A stretch of 64,000 nt of DNA from Miscanthus floridulus. Its lineage: Eukaryota > Streptophyta > Magnoliopsida > Poales > Poaceae. This document shows, piece after piece, positions 1 to 11,933 of the stretch. Location: contig NC_089587.1 in assembly GCF_019320115.1 (NCBI RefSeq), positions 103,881,861 through 103,945,860 on the forward strand, in the 5' to 3' direction. A program made the translations under genes and the position numbers. Under the pieces are notes generated by a model. It ran no database searches and was not told the origin of the DNA. It saw only the letters and a program-made list of their open reading frames with translations. Every line of letters starts with the position of its first letter. The first letter of the stretch is position 1.

Positions 1-3000
1 TACAGAGTCATTACAGTATTACAACAGTTTATTCAAATAGATACACCAGAGTAAAAACAGCGGAAGTCTTACAATAACTTAGTTTATAAACCAGTGGTTT
101 CAAACCTTACAAACTAAGTTCGATAATTAATACAAAACGTAGTAGTGGAGTGGCATTATAACATAATACAAAACACACAATAAAACTGCCCTGCCCAAGG
201 ACCACACATTTACTTCTCATCGTCAGATCGAACAATAGTCATGCAGCACGATCCAAAACAGATCTGCTCATAAGGCTCACCTGCAACAAGGGTCAACGAA
301 CCCTGAGTACAAAAGTACTCAACAAGACTTAACCGAAATAAGAACTGATAAACTCAGGAATACAGGCTCAGGGATTCAAGGTAGGGCTTTAGCGATAATC
401 AAAGTTCTTTTGCGTAAAAGCTCTTTAACAAAATTCTTTATTTCGACATTTAAAACTTCATAAAATCACATACAAAGATGACACGATCCGTATTGAGATC
501 ATGAAACTTCATATCCAACACCTTCTCAAATTTCAGTTATTAAACTACGATGATGAACAGAGAAGTGAGTCTCCATAACCGAGGAGCAACGACGATTCGA
601 ACCGATTAAAGACCCAGCTGGGGATTCCAGACCACACGACATATGCAGGTCCCCGACCTACATATACCAACCTACCCTCGGATCCTCTAAACAAGAACGG
701 GTCCGCGCCACCCGAGAATACAGTACTCCACCAATCCAGCCCATTGCCACGTGGGTACATGCTATTCCCGCCATCTCTCCACTCCCAATGCGCGAGTAGC
801 CATTCTCGTAATAGAATCGCCAAGTTAAGGCTTACCGGAGTATGTGGTTAGTACTACAAAGTCTCACCGCACGCAGTTCAACAACGGACGGACCTTAACC
901 GACATAGGTGGAAAGGACCCGCTCACAAGACCTCCATGTCTTGTGGCTCACACACACCGAGTCCACCCGGTCTAGATTTATTACTCCACATGCTCATATC
1001 ACATGATAACATAAGTAACCAAAGATCCATTTAAAATTCTCAGGTGACAGGTAATCACCCGACTAAGCATGACTAAGCATATCTAGACATTTACGAATAA
1101 AACAGGTAATCAAGGTAGATATGGAAAAACAAGGTTGGTGATGCACCAATTAGGTTTTTACTTAACTCCTAATCACTTAATGCAGTATAGAAAAGCAAAA
1201 GCGAAATTAATTTGTAAAACACAAGGTAGGGTTGTATGCATCTGGGCTTGCCTTCGTTGACAAAAAAGTTAGGATCCGGAGTCGTCCCACAATTATCAGA
1301 TCCGACCTCAACAGACGGATTAACCTCCTCCGTAACTTGATTAACTACCACGTGTTCACCTTCGTTCACTACACGTAGTAACAATGCCATATTTAACATG
1401 ATGCGGAATATGAAACATGATGCTTGATGATGGATGTAAAATTAACAATTCAAATACAACTTTTCCTTCGCGGTACAGTTGCAAGTCAAACGAACTAAAC
1501 CATTTCGTAACACCTAAGTCAATTGCCAAGTATCATTACCAACTAATGACCCAAGGACATCACTCAATTTAAAATTCAAACAAAACCTAAATCACTAAAG
1601 GTTACTATTTGCTTTTATGAATTAATTAATTAATTAAGAATTATGAAATAAATCAACTTGTTCCAATTGAGCTCAAAATTTTTTATATGTTCATTACATG
1701 ATAACTAAGTGGCAAAACAATTTTCATAATTTTTAGATAAATAAATAAGCCTAGAAAAATCATGAAAATTCATTTATTAATTAATTGAGCAATTTTTATC
1801 ATATTCAAAAAGTACTGAAAAACAATATTTCATATTTTTTTAAATAATATACATCACAGAGAGGTCACACAAAAATTTTCATAATTTTTGGAGCTCTAAA
1901 TAAATCTACACAAAAATAACAAATTACATCACTATTCATTCAAATCTGAAAAACAGAAAATTCATTTTGAACTACACAGTCCTTGACACTCGGGTCCCAC
2001 CTGTCATCCCTAACCTCTCGCGTTTGACCACGGCAACGACGACGCTGACCGGCGAAATCTTATCGACGGCGAGGTCTCCGGCCAAGACGAAGGCACCAAC
2101 ACGTTCACTAAGACTATGCGCACCTACTGACATCACTAATGGCATTGATCGCGGTACAAAATGAGCACGGCAGCAGCCATGGTGGCCATGACCGCACGGC
2201 GGCGCTATGCCGGTGACAGGAGACCGGTAGAGGTTCAACAAACGGCACGGGAAGCACCAGAAGCTCACCCCGAACGCGACTGAGCAGAGAGCAAGACTGG
2301 AGGAGCCACGGAGGAGCAGTTCGACGTGTATAGCACCCACGGTGGAACAACGGTCGTCGGTGGCGGCGCTCCGGCGACTGCGGTGGTCAAAACGAGCAAT
2401 CAACAAGGTATTAAGCACCACGGCATCAAGGCGAAACTGGAGCAACCAAACACAAGGACAGAGGTGCACCGTGGAGCTCTGGCCACGGCAACGCGCTCGC
2501 GACGACGGCGCTACCAGCAGTGAAGGAGAAGACGAAGAGCGGCATAGCCCGACGAAATCAGGCAACCCAAGTGAGATGGCTGGATGCGCAAGGAGCAGGC
2601 GAAGCTGGAACAAGCGTTGCTGAGACGGTAACAACGCTAGGTCGATGGTGAAGGCTCGACGGAGCAGCGGCAGTGGTGACGGGAAAAAGCAGAGGAATAA
2701 GAAAAGCGACGACGACGGCGTCTCGGTCTTTATAACGCGACCAAGAAGCAAGCAGAAGCCACGCAGGGGCCTTTCCCCGCGCCAGCGCGACGCCACAGAC
2801 GGCCACGATGCGCCAGGAACGCCGAAGAAGGTCACCGGCCATGTAGCTTAGGCGGTGAACACTGTTCACAGTAATTACAGAATTGTCATTCGTGTTCAAA
2901 TTCAAATTACTCCCAAATTTGTATAACTCAAAAATCTCCAAAAATAAAAGTTGTTCAAAATCCAAAGTTCTACAACTTTGCTTTTATAACTAACCCCTAA

Positions 3001-3411
3001 TTCGGTCTATATTTTGAAATGAACTTTTGAATTTAAATAGGGGACATTTAAGGAATTACGCCTTTTTAAATTACTTCAAATTTTTCATAACAACTTTGAA
3101 AACTCCAAAAACAAACTTTGTATAACTTGATAAGCTCTACACTTTTGCTTTAAGGCTCAACCCCAAAATGTGCTTGGATTTTGAAATGAGTTTTCAGGGT
3201 AGGATTTAAATGCTGAAAATCAGGGTTTTCTTGAAAATTCAAATCCAAACCAAATTTTGAACTTGATTCAAACAATTCAATTCAACACATACCACATAGA
3301 AGTAAACTTGTTTTAGTGTATGCATATCAAAATTTTCACTAAATACCAAATGCTTTGCAATGCATATGATGACATGGCAGGTTTTAGTATTTAAACACCC
3401 GAGGTGTTACA
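1..3411 (-). mobile_element. Ty3/gypsy-type long terminal repeat, incomplete
   Basis: The minus strand opens at 3411 with TGTAACACC, the usual start of large Tekay/Del-like grass LTRs, and continues without an obvious break to the left window edge. A minus-strand TATA box (TTATAAAG) lies at 2728-2735. Below it is a GC-rich transcribed-type segment (about 1970-2700) and an AT-rich U5-like end. Open frames in the GC-rich part, including one of 287 codons, show no domain I recognise and are taken as LTR sequence. The far LTR end and any internal region lie outside the window. Family assignment rests on the terminus and general composition. Confidence 0.6.
2728..2735 (-). promoter_or_regulatory. 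Probable TATA box of the LTR promoter
   Basis: TTATAAAG on the minus strand, about 680 bp inside the LTR start at 3411 and just before its GC-rich segment. This is where the U3/R boundary of such an LTR would be expected. Confidence 0.4.
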
Positions 3412-4167
3412 TCTTACAAGCAGCAAAATCATCAAATTGGCTTTAGAAGGTCAGCAGCTATGTCATTGACATTAGGCTCAATCCATGGTCTTTTTTCTCA
3501 ACCTAGCTGTTTTTAGTTACGATATTCTTCTTCGACACATCTTTCTTACTAAAATAAAATACTTTTTCATCCTAACCTCCTATGCCCTACCGTCATTAGA
3601 AACTAACAATTAGCTTGATAATAATAATAATCTAATTCTTCTCTTCTCCTATGCAATTATTAGAAACTAACAATTGGCACTCATCAATCAAAATAGGATG
3701 CATTGATGTAAGATAACTATAATTAATACTCAATGACTCACTATGTAAGTGCAGCAGCCAGCAGCAGGGGGTATTGGGCCTGGGATCTTGCCGGCTGTGG
3801 GTGACTCCGCTGGGCGCTGGCTGCTGCGTCAGCTGCTGGCCGCCGGGGCAGGGCAGGCTTAGCTGTAGACGGGGCACCAGCCAGTGGGGCGCTGCTGTGC
3901 TGGCTGCCTAGTCCGCCAGCAGGGGCCGAGAGGCAGACCTGGGCAGCACCGCAGCCTGACGCGCGTAGGCAACCAATGCCCAGCGCGGCAGCGCCCTGCA
4001 GGTGCTGATCTGCGCGGTGGTGGCCGAGGTGGGGGAGGCGCCGTCACAGGAGAACGGAGCCGCGGTCGGGAGTCCGAGGATAGTGCTGCTGCCTCTGGCC
4101 TCTCGATGGGATTGGACTTTGGAGCCTTTTGTGATGGACTGTTCCTGGGCAGATGTAATTGAGCCAG
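3412..4167. other. Non-coding stretch with a GC-rich island
   Basis: No recognisable gene. 3412-3745 is AT-rich and featureless. 3750-4165 is sharply GC-rich with CTG/CAG-rich words. Short open frames on both strands (60-92 codons) overlap each other and match no family I know. It could be a captured gene fragment or the edge of an unrecognised element. Confidence 0.4.
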
Positions 4168-4392
4168 TACTCCGTCCCAATTAACTATCGTCGTTGGTTT
4201 AGTTTGACTTAATCTATATAAAATACGTACAATATTTATATCTCTAAATAAATTTATTAAAAAACTAAATTTAAATATATATATCTAATAATATTAATTA
4301 TGTAACATAAATATTAATATTTTTTAATATATATTTAGTCAAAGTTGTTTTTTTAAAGTGAAAACGACATATGCTTAGGGGCGAGGGAGCAT
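4168..4392. mobile_element. Stowaway-like (Tc1/mariner) MITE
   Basis: The terminal sequences are imperfect inverted repeats: TACTCCGTCCC on the left and the reverse complement of TGCTCCCTCGCCCC on the right. TA dinucleotides flank the element and the interior is AT-rich. Length is about 225 bp, normal for Stowaway. Confidence 0.65.
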
Positions 4393-4442
4393 AGAAGTGT
4401 TGGGCCTGTCTAGATAATCAGTCATTGAAAGAGGAGCGATTA

Positions 4443-4559
4443 TGGCTCTGTTCGACTGCCATTAAGCCGGCTTATCAGCTATGGTACAGTATTTTTCTCA
4501 CCCAACAAATCAGCTGTACAAATCAGCACAAATGGCTTATAGACCAGCCGAACATAGCC
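4443..4559. mobile_element. Small hAT-like MITE
   Basis: Imperfect terminal inverted repeats GGCTCTGTTCG and GGCTATGTTCG bound about 117 bp. The interior has GGCTTATCAGCT-type words common in grass MITEs. I could not find a clean 8-bp target duplication. Confidence 0.5.
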
Positions 4560-5180
4560 TATGTTATTATTGCAAATGGACGTAAATCTTAACGGAACGA
4601 CGGAAGTGGCGTCTATCAAGGGAGCACAATTTTGAAATGATAATAATTAAACAGCATCTCCAAAAGTTTATCTTAAACTCCCTCTCTAAATTATCATTTG
4701 TAAAGATATTTGAATAAAAACCGATCTATATGTTTTCACCTCCAATGCCTTCTTTGTATCTTGTGCGTACTCTACATCTTTGCCTAGTAGGAAATATGGG
4801 ATAATATATTTAAAGATCTAATAAAAACTATTGGAGGGTATTTTTACCAAAGTTTATATTTCTACCAATTGGGAAGAGTATAAAGAAATTCTTTTAGTTG
4901 CTCTCAGGAAAGTAAAGAACCTCCATGGCACTTAGGGAAACAATATTATTTTTAGTGGCATTTAAAGAAGTTGTTCTTTTTGTTGAGACGGTCCATAATG
5001 CTGGTTGCATTTTATCCAAGGTTTAGTGTTTACTTGAAACATAGTCCAATATGAAGCATACCGACTACTAAAATACAGAATTTTACTTTTATATATGCTA
5101 CGATGTGAATACACTTCCTCCTCAAATACATATTGTTGTGTCTGTGTGTTCGTCATCAGCGATGAAGGCATTGAATCCGG
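4560..5180. other. Intergenic, no gene seen
   Basis: AT-rich sequence without a supported coding region or a recognisable element end. The right part may belong to the decayed LINE that follows. Confidence 0.4.
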
Positions 5181-6760
5181 CTTCATCGCTTAAAACTAAG
5201 GGAATCCACATAAACTAACATAAAACACGTTCAACTTAAAACTCAATTCTAACATTATTTGACCATCCAAAGGAAGCAAAGAAATGCATAGCCGCTTCTA
5301 GCTCCCAACATATTGGTGAATATATTCTTTGTTGTAATTGTGCAGTAGTAGCTGTGCCCAATATCGTAACCAGTGCGCTCATCTGAACAAGACATGTAAA
5401 AAAGTTTTAAGTTGGTATTTGTCAAAAACAACTTCAATTTTTGTAAGCCACATTGACCAACAAATGGTTGCACCTCCTATTAACAACAAAGAATTGTTTG
5501 TCCCACGTTCTTGTGTTGTACTATCTATGAAAAGGTTAATAACATCCTAAGGTGGTCTTCCTAAAATAATATATATCGCAAGCTAAAGAAACGTTGCATA
5601 AAGGCAGTCAAAAAAACAAGTGTTGAATTATCTCATTCTAGCAACAAAAGGCACAAGTATATTCCAACGCCAATTTTTCCTTGCTAAGTTATCTTTGGTT
5701 AAAATAACCCTGGTTTTAGGAACCATAGAAAAATCTTTATTTTTTAGAGGCAGCTACACGCCAAAAATTCATAGTAACTTTGATCCCTATGTCGACACCT
5801 TTCTAACTAGACAACCTCTTTTCAATTCTTTCCTCGACTCCTTTCTAATCTTTGTTATTAAGTTTTCTATAATGCATTGGCAGATCGAGGTATCGGAAGG
5901 GATATGCGTCCACTTTACAGCCAAAACAAATGTGAATATTGTAATTCACATTCTTTCGCTTTCCCAAAGCAAAAAAAAATCGCACTTGTAGAAGTTTTTT
6001 TAGACCTAATAATTGCTCAAAAGTGTAAAGTAATAGTTTGATATTCATTGCTTGTTCAATATCATGTTCTAAAAACAACATTGAATCATCCGCATATAGC
6101 AGAATCAAGAGACCATCTTCGACCAAATGTGGAACAACCCCTTTAACTTGCCCATTTTATTTTGGCTTGTATGTTCAAAATATTGTGGAACAACCCCCAA
6201 TAACATGCCCACCACAATATTAACCAAAATCGAGGATCACTTTGTCTTAGGCCTTTTTCATTTGCAAATACGACCCAACTTGGTCATTTACTTTTATGCC
6301 TACATTACCTCCTTGAACAAAAGTTTGTATCCAGCTACACCATATTTGGTTAAAGCCTTTCATTCTTAAAGTTTGTTGGAGAAAACCCACTTAACTTTAT
6401 CATAAATCTTCTCAAAATCAATCTTAAAAATTAAACCATGTTGTTTTTTCTTATGCAACTCGTGTATCGTCTCATGTAGAATGATGTTTCCATAATATTA
6501 TACTCGGAGGAAAAGCCTTTTGCGAGGATCTAATTATCTTCTATGCAACTAAAACAATCCGGTTAGTAGCTACTTTGGTAAAAAAATTTGAATCCCACAT
6601 TAAACAAACAAAATGGCCTTGTCGTATTTGCTTTGGCTCATTAGTTTTGGCCAGCAAAATGATGGTTCCAAAATTCAAAGTATGTATTTTTAGACCAAAG
6701 GCTTTTGGCCCTGCTTATATTGAAAGCAACATGGTAATTGTTGGGTTTACCAGCTTATAG
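5181..6760 (-). pseudogene. Decayed LINE (L1-type) fragment with reverse transcriptase remnants
   Basis: Minus-strand translation in shifting frames gives pieces of an L1-type ORF2. About 6355-6500 encodes the finger/palm region, with GLIFKIDFEKIYDKVKW followed by VFSNKL. 5845-6126 carries the catalytic LLYADDSMLF motif. About 5255-5470 gives tryptophan-rich sequence resembling the zf-RVT tail. Stops and frameshifts separate the pieces, so it is dead. The endonuclease half and poly(A) end were not found. Confidence 0.7.
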
Positions 6761-6978
6761 CTAGAGTATATGATTACATCACGAGGTTCCCAATACCTCC
6801 CCCTATCCCCATAAAACTGTCATATTAGGGGACAACTATGCTTTTTTTTTGCTCCAGCAGTTTCCCAATACCTCTCCTTTTTTTGGTGGCCACCAAAATT
6901 TCTCTCATCTCCCCTCAAAGAAAGGGGAGATACAACTCCCCTAATACCATAGGGACCATCCCAACTACCACTTTTCAG
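6761..6978. other. Intergenic, no gene seen
   Basis: Mixed sequence with CCCCT/AGGGG-rich words and no open frame of note. Confidence 0.4.
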
Positions 6979-7088
6979 TAGGGATGAAAGCAGTATGGAT
7001 ATTTTCTGACCGTATTCGAGACCGAATCCGTTTAGAGAGATCTAGACCTGTTCGTATCAGAGTTCGGATATTCAACATCCGATACCGT
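6979..7088 (+). mobile_element. Ac/Ds-like hAT terminus, truncated
   Basis: Starts with TAGGGATGAAAG, very close to the 11-bp Ac/Ds terminal inverted repeat. CCGTATTCG and CCGAATCCG words of the sub-terminal type follow. It is cut off where the Sirevirus LTR begins at 7089; the other end is not present nearby. Confidence 0.5.
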
Positions 7089-9097
7089 TGTAGGGTCAAG
7101 ATGGTGGACTAGACGAGGGTGAATAGTCCTTTCTAAATTTAATCGCACCGGCTAACCGAAATAAATGCGAAATTAAAATTATCGGTCTAGCTAAGACTAC
7201 ACCCCACTATCTAAGTCCACAAGCACCTTATAAAAATCTTAAAGAGGCAACAAAGGTGCCGGGCTAGCTAGTGCTCACCTATCCAATTCTAGCTTGCAAG
7301 GTTACACAAACCTATGCAACTAGTACTTCAAGCAAACCGGGGAGCACCTATACAATCTAGTAAGCAAAAGCACAAAGCCACCTAAGCTCACTAGCAATGC
7401 TCAATAACAAAGGCTACACAAGCTAAATTAGAGAGCACAAATTACTTAGCTATATAAACTAAGCAATGTGACTAACAAGGTTACTAAAACCAAATTAGCC
7501 ACGCAAGGGAGCTACTTCTATGCTACACAAGCAAGAAGGCAACTAGCAAGCTACACAAGCAAACTAATTACAAGAGCAACTACACGAGCACAATGTATAT
7601 GAAAGTAAATATAAGCTTATGTAAAGAGGATACAAACCAACGGGAAGACAAGGATGACACGGTGATTTTATCCCGAGGTTCACGTGCTTGCCGACACGCT
7701 AGTCCCCGTTGTGTCGATCGCTCACTTGGTGGTTCGGTGGCTAATTTGTATCACCCGCCAAGCCCACATGCTAGGTACTGCAAGAACCTACCCTGAAAGT
7801 GAGGGTACCTCAATGACACGCTCTACTAGAGTTGCTCTTCATGATCCCTACGGGGTGAGCACAATCCCCCTCAAAAATCCTCCTATAGAGCACCGCACAA
7901 TCTTCCTGCGTGCTTCAACAGAGTCGCAAGCCACCAAGCCATCTAGGAAGTGGCAACCTCCAAGAGTAACAAGCACCACCGGCTTGCAACATGATCACCT
8001 AGTACCACTTGATGCAACCTCACAATGCAATCGTACTAGAATCGCTCACTCACTTGATCAGATGATCACTATCAAGCTCAAGTGAGTTAGAGGGCTCCCA
8101 AGCACCACCACACAAGCCACCAAGGCTTTAGTGTGCTCAGCAACCGGCCAAAGGCCGGCCAACACTTCTATTTATAGCCTCAAGGGCTAAACTATCCGTT
8201 ACCCCTTCACTAGGCATTTTTGGGCTGACCGGACGCACTGGTCATAGTGATCGGACACGCTGGCCCAGTGTCTGATCATGCTATGCCATCCACATGTTGC
8301 TCTATGTTCAACCAGAGCCACCCAATCTCAACGGTAACTACACGCGCCAACGGTCAAGACGACCGGATGCGCCAAGCCCACGACCTGACGCGCCTGAGCT
8401 GCGTCAGATCACCCCACGCGCATGCATAGCCAACACTTAACTAGACGTGCCACTGCTCCATGACCTAACGTGCCACCGCCTAAGTCCGGTCGTTTCTAGA
8501 GAGCTCCCCGAGCCTTTGTTTTGCGACCGAATGTGTCAGGTGAGTCACGATCGGACGTAGCACCTGAGTCCGGTCCTTCACCGCCTACCACATGTCAACA
8601 CTACACCCACGCCACTGCATCAACGTATGTCAAAGATGACCGAACACAGACCCTGCGCATCAGGTCACTCTTTACGCTAGCGTCCAGTCACAAGACCGAG
8701 ACCGCACGCTCTCTACAGCCACTTGATCAGACGCGCAGGTTCTCCCGAGGCCAACGTCCGGTCACTCATAGTGACCTCCTTTCGCCTCCTTTTCTTCATC
8801 GAGTTGATCTGTTTTAACTCCAACTTCTCTTCCTTTGCAAATACGCCAACACCACCAAGTGTACACCAACATGTGTATGTGTGTTAGCATTTTCACAATC
8901 ATTTTTAAGGAGTTAGCCACTCAACTTGTCACACCACTCGATCCTAGCAACGATGCAAAGTTAGATCACTTGAGTGGCACTAGATGATCGATATGCAAAC
9001 AAGTTTACCCCTCTTGATAGTACGGCCATCTACCCTAAACCCGGTCATGAACTTCTCTACACACCTATGACCGGTGAAATAAAATGGCCTAGGTTAT
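7089..9097 (-). mobile_element. Partial Sirevirus LTR
   Basis: The left edge TGTAGGGTCAAGATGG parallels the outer end of the 3' LTR at 11934. The interior has the same layout: a minus-strand TATA box (TATAAATA, 8169-8176) and a cluster of GACCGGAC/GTCCGGTC motifs at about 8225-8765. The part matching the last 250 bp or so of the 11934-13557 LTR is absent, because a gypsy-type LTR starts abruptly at 9098. It belongs to a different, diverged copy from the main Sirevirus. Confidence 0.6.
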
Positions 9098-11933
9098 TGT
9101 AACACCCTTGGTGTTATGACCTAAACAAACCACTAAACCCTGTCATGAGAATCATGTTTATGTGATAATGCATGTGATAGAATGTGTAGATAAATTTCTT
9201 GTAACCTAAAATGACCAATAAAAATGTTAAATAAAAATTGATTCAATAGCTCATGTTATGTCAAGTAGGGTTAAAACCCAATTCTAATTGAGCAAAAATA
9301 TTATAGAACACGTGTGCGACACCTAAATAAAGTTTGAAGTACAAACTTTATAGATGACAATGCAACTCTTGCTGTAGAAAAATAACATTGCAAGCTAGTA
9401 TTTCTAATAGCTTAGAAATGGAACTTGAAATTGAATTTAGCTCAAAACTTAGAAGATTCTTTAAGTTTATTGATAGCAAGACAATGCCATATTTGGGGAT
9501 TTATTTTGCAAAATTGAGTTAAGAGGTGGTATCGTGTTTTACCTTGGATTGGTAGCCTAATAGACCCTCTTTAGCATAGTGAAGGCAGTTTAGTGTCAAC
9601 CTCAATAGTTTAGTTGTTATCGATGCTTTAAAATTCGTGCACGACACGGTCTCAGCGGTCACCATGCTCAGGCACGCGGTGTCGCCATGCTGATTGCCCC
9701 ACGTGCATGCACTACCGTGTGTGGTCGACCGAGGCTGCTTCTGGCCTGGCCATGGCTTGGCTGTGGCCTGGCATTGTAGGCCGCTGCGTTACTGCTCCCC
9801 TCGCCACCGCGCCATTATGACCGCAGCTGCCGCCTTGTCGAGCTGCCGGGGCACAGCCACTGCCGCCCTTGGCCGCTGCCGTGTGGTGTTGCTATCATCA
9901 TGATGCTATGCTGCACTGCTGCTGCTCACCTTGTCACCATGCGCACATGGGCTGTCCTAGCTGCCTTGTGCCGTTGCCTCACCTTAATGGTGCTGCGGCC
10001 GTGCATGTCGTGCCCCCACCTGCCTCCGCACGTGCACAAATGGTCTAGCTACATTGTCATGTAGCGAGTGCGCAGACGCTGCCTTGGGTCTAGCCGATCG
10101 TTTGCCACCATGGTGAGGATGGCCAGAGCTTGGACCCATCCCCTTTCCCTACCGCCTCTGCCGTCAGAGCCGCGCCCTCGCAATCAGCTAGTGAGAGTTC
10201 ACCTCAATCTGATTCAATGCATCCACAGCCTCGTCATTAAGTCCTTTAGCTGCCTGACCCCACCTAGCCTTGAAGCGGGCACGACCAAGCTCCAATTTGG
10301 GGTTTTCCCGCCACTGTGTCGATAAGACCGCGCTCGGCCATTGCTAAGGGCAGCCCTCAATCGGTCCACCCTAAACCAATTCGAGTGCACTGCTAGCTTC
10401 GCTTCCATCCCCTCTTCACCCTGCGCGCCTTGGCCGAACCTCTATCGCTTCCCTGATGTCGCTGACACGACCGTGCCGTTGTGGTGCGCCATCACATGGC
10501 TCGGCCGCATGTGGCCAACCCTCCTCTGTCATCCTCCACTCTAACTGTCACCTCGGCCAGGTCCACGGTGAGCCCCTGTTGCTCGCACATTGGCTGGTTA
10601 GGCTTCTAGCCGGCTGAGCTCACTAGAATAGTTGCGTCGCCATCGTGGATGGTCGCATGCTACTGCAACCTTCCCCAGTGAGTCCTGCCACCCCTCACTA
10701 TTGCTTAGCGTAGCCACCAAGATCGAAGATGGTGATCGACCTATAGGTGGGCCCGCGTAGGTCCTAGGTGGCTGGCGTAGGCGCCCAGTGCCGTTGCTCG
10801 CCGTGTCGCCATGCACTGAGTTATCGGGGGTGTATGCGGGTGAATTAGAGAAAGATCAGGGGGTTAAGTGAGATGGTCTGAAAGAGGGGAAAATAGTGTT
10901 AGTACTTAGTTGTGATTTGGAAGAAGTTCGAGGTCTCTTTTTACATAAACACCAGCACGTGGGATTCCCCCGCCGTGGGCCGTCTCGCGCATGGGCTAGC
11001 CTCACGTGGGCCACAGAAGCAGGCCGCTACGCGCGCTGTGTTGCGTGGGCCATGCGTGGGAGCCGCGCAAGAGATTTGATTTTCGTTTTCCTAAGGAATT
11101 AGAAATAGTTTTCTAATTTAATTTCTGAGCTGATCTTTGGTAATTAGTATAAAATCATGTATGTGTCAAAAAATTGTGAAACAAATTTTGTTAGGTTCCT
11201 AAAATTGTGCTCTATCTATTGGTGTATTTAGTTCATGTTTATATGTGTTGACATTAGGAGCTATTAAATCATTTGAGAATGCTTAATAATATTAAGTTAA
11301 TTATTGTAGGAATTTTTGTGTTAAATTAGTTATAGCTTTTGTCCTGAAATTTTTATAGTAGCTTCATTGTATTATTATGTGCTTACTATAATTTTTGTGA
11401 CCTTAGAATAAACTAAGCATTGGGGTAGTTAAATACTCTTTGTTTTAATATACGTTAAATCACTAGTAGAAATAAAGATATATCCTTAATTTGCCAAGCT
11501 AAGGGTTTGTTAGTTGAACCCAACACTTTGCTTGATGAAGATGATAGTTAGCTTAGTATCTTAGTCATTAGAGCTAGCTTAGTAGCTTGGTGTACATATT
11601 CTTAATTTAAGAGTTGTTGTTGCCTAAATGCTAAGTGTTGCAGCATCATCGCATGCATGTAGAGAATGAGTTGGTGGAGATAGTGACCACAGACGATCGC
11701 GAGTTCGAGGAGATCGTCGGGGAGTACGAGGAGGAGATTCTTATGTAGGAGGAGGTCCTGGAGCCACCAACGACTGACTCAGCTAACACCGCGCCTGCCC
11801 AAGGCAAGCCCTAGTGCATAACCTTTATTTTATAATTCACCGTATATATATTTGTTGTGCATTTACGTTATAGAAATTTTATAGAAACCATATGCATAGA
11901 TATACCTATCCTAAGAGTCTTACTAGTGCATGT
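9098..11933 (+). mobile_element. Ty3/gypsy-type LTR, 3'-truncated
   Basis: Begins with TGTAACACCC, as expected for a Tekay/Del-like LTR, directly inside the Sirevirus LTR fragment. A GC-rich segment (about 9640-10830) is followed by AT-rich sequence and a stretch rich in GAGGAG codon-like repeats (11650-11800), a pattern seen in these LTRs. It is interrupted at 11934 by the outer end of the main Sirevirus. Small open frames at 9694-9903 and 10068-10325 have no recognisable domains. Confidence 0.5.

Noticed and set aside
1972..2835. Minus-strand open frame of 287 codons as a gene
   Set aside because: Lies within an LTR just after its TATA box, has low-complexity composition and no recognisable domain.
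5620..5991. Plus-strand frame of 123 codons
   Set aside because: Antisense to the decayed LINE reverse transcriptase; no independent support.
9694..10325. Small plus-strand frames in GC-rich sequence
   Set aside because: Inside a gypsy-type LTR, no domains, no start or splice support.
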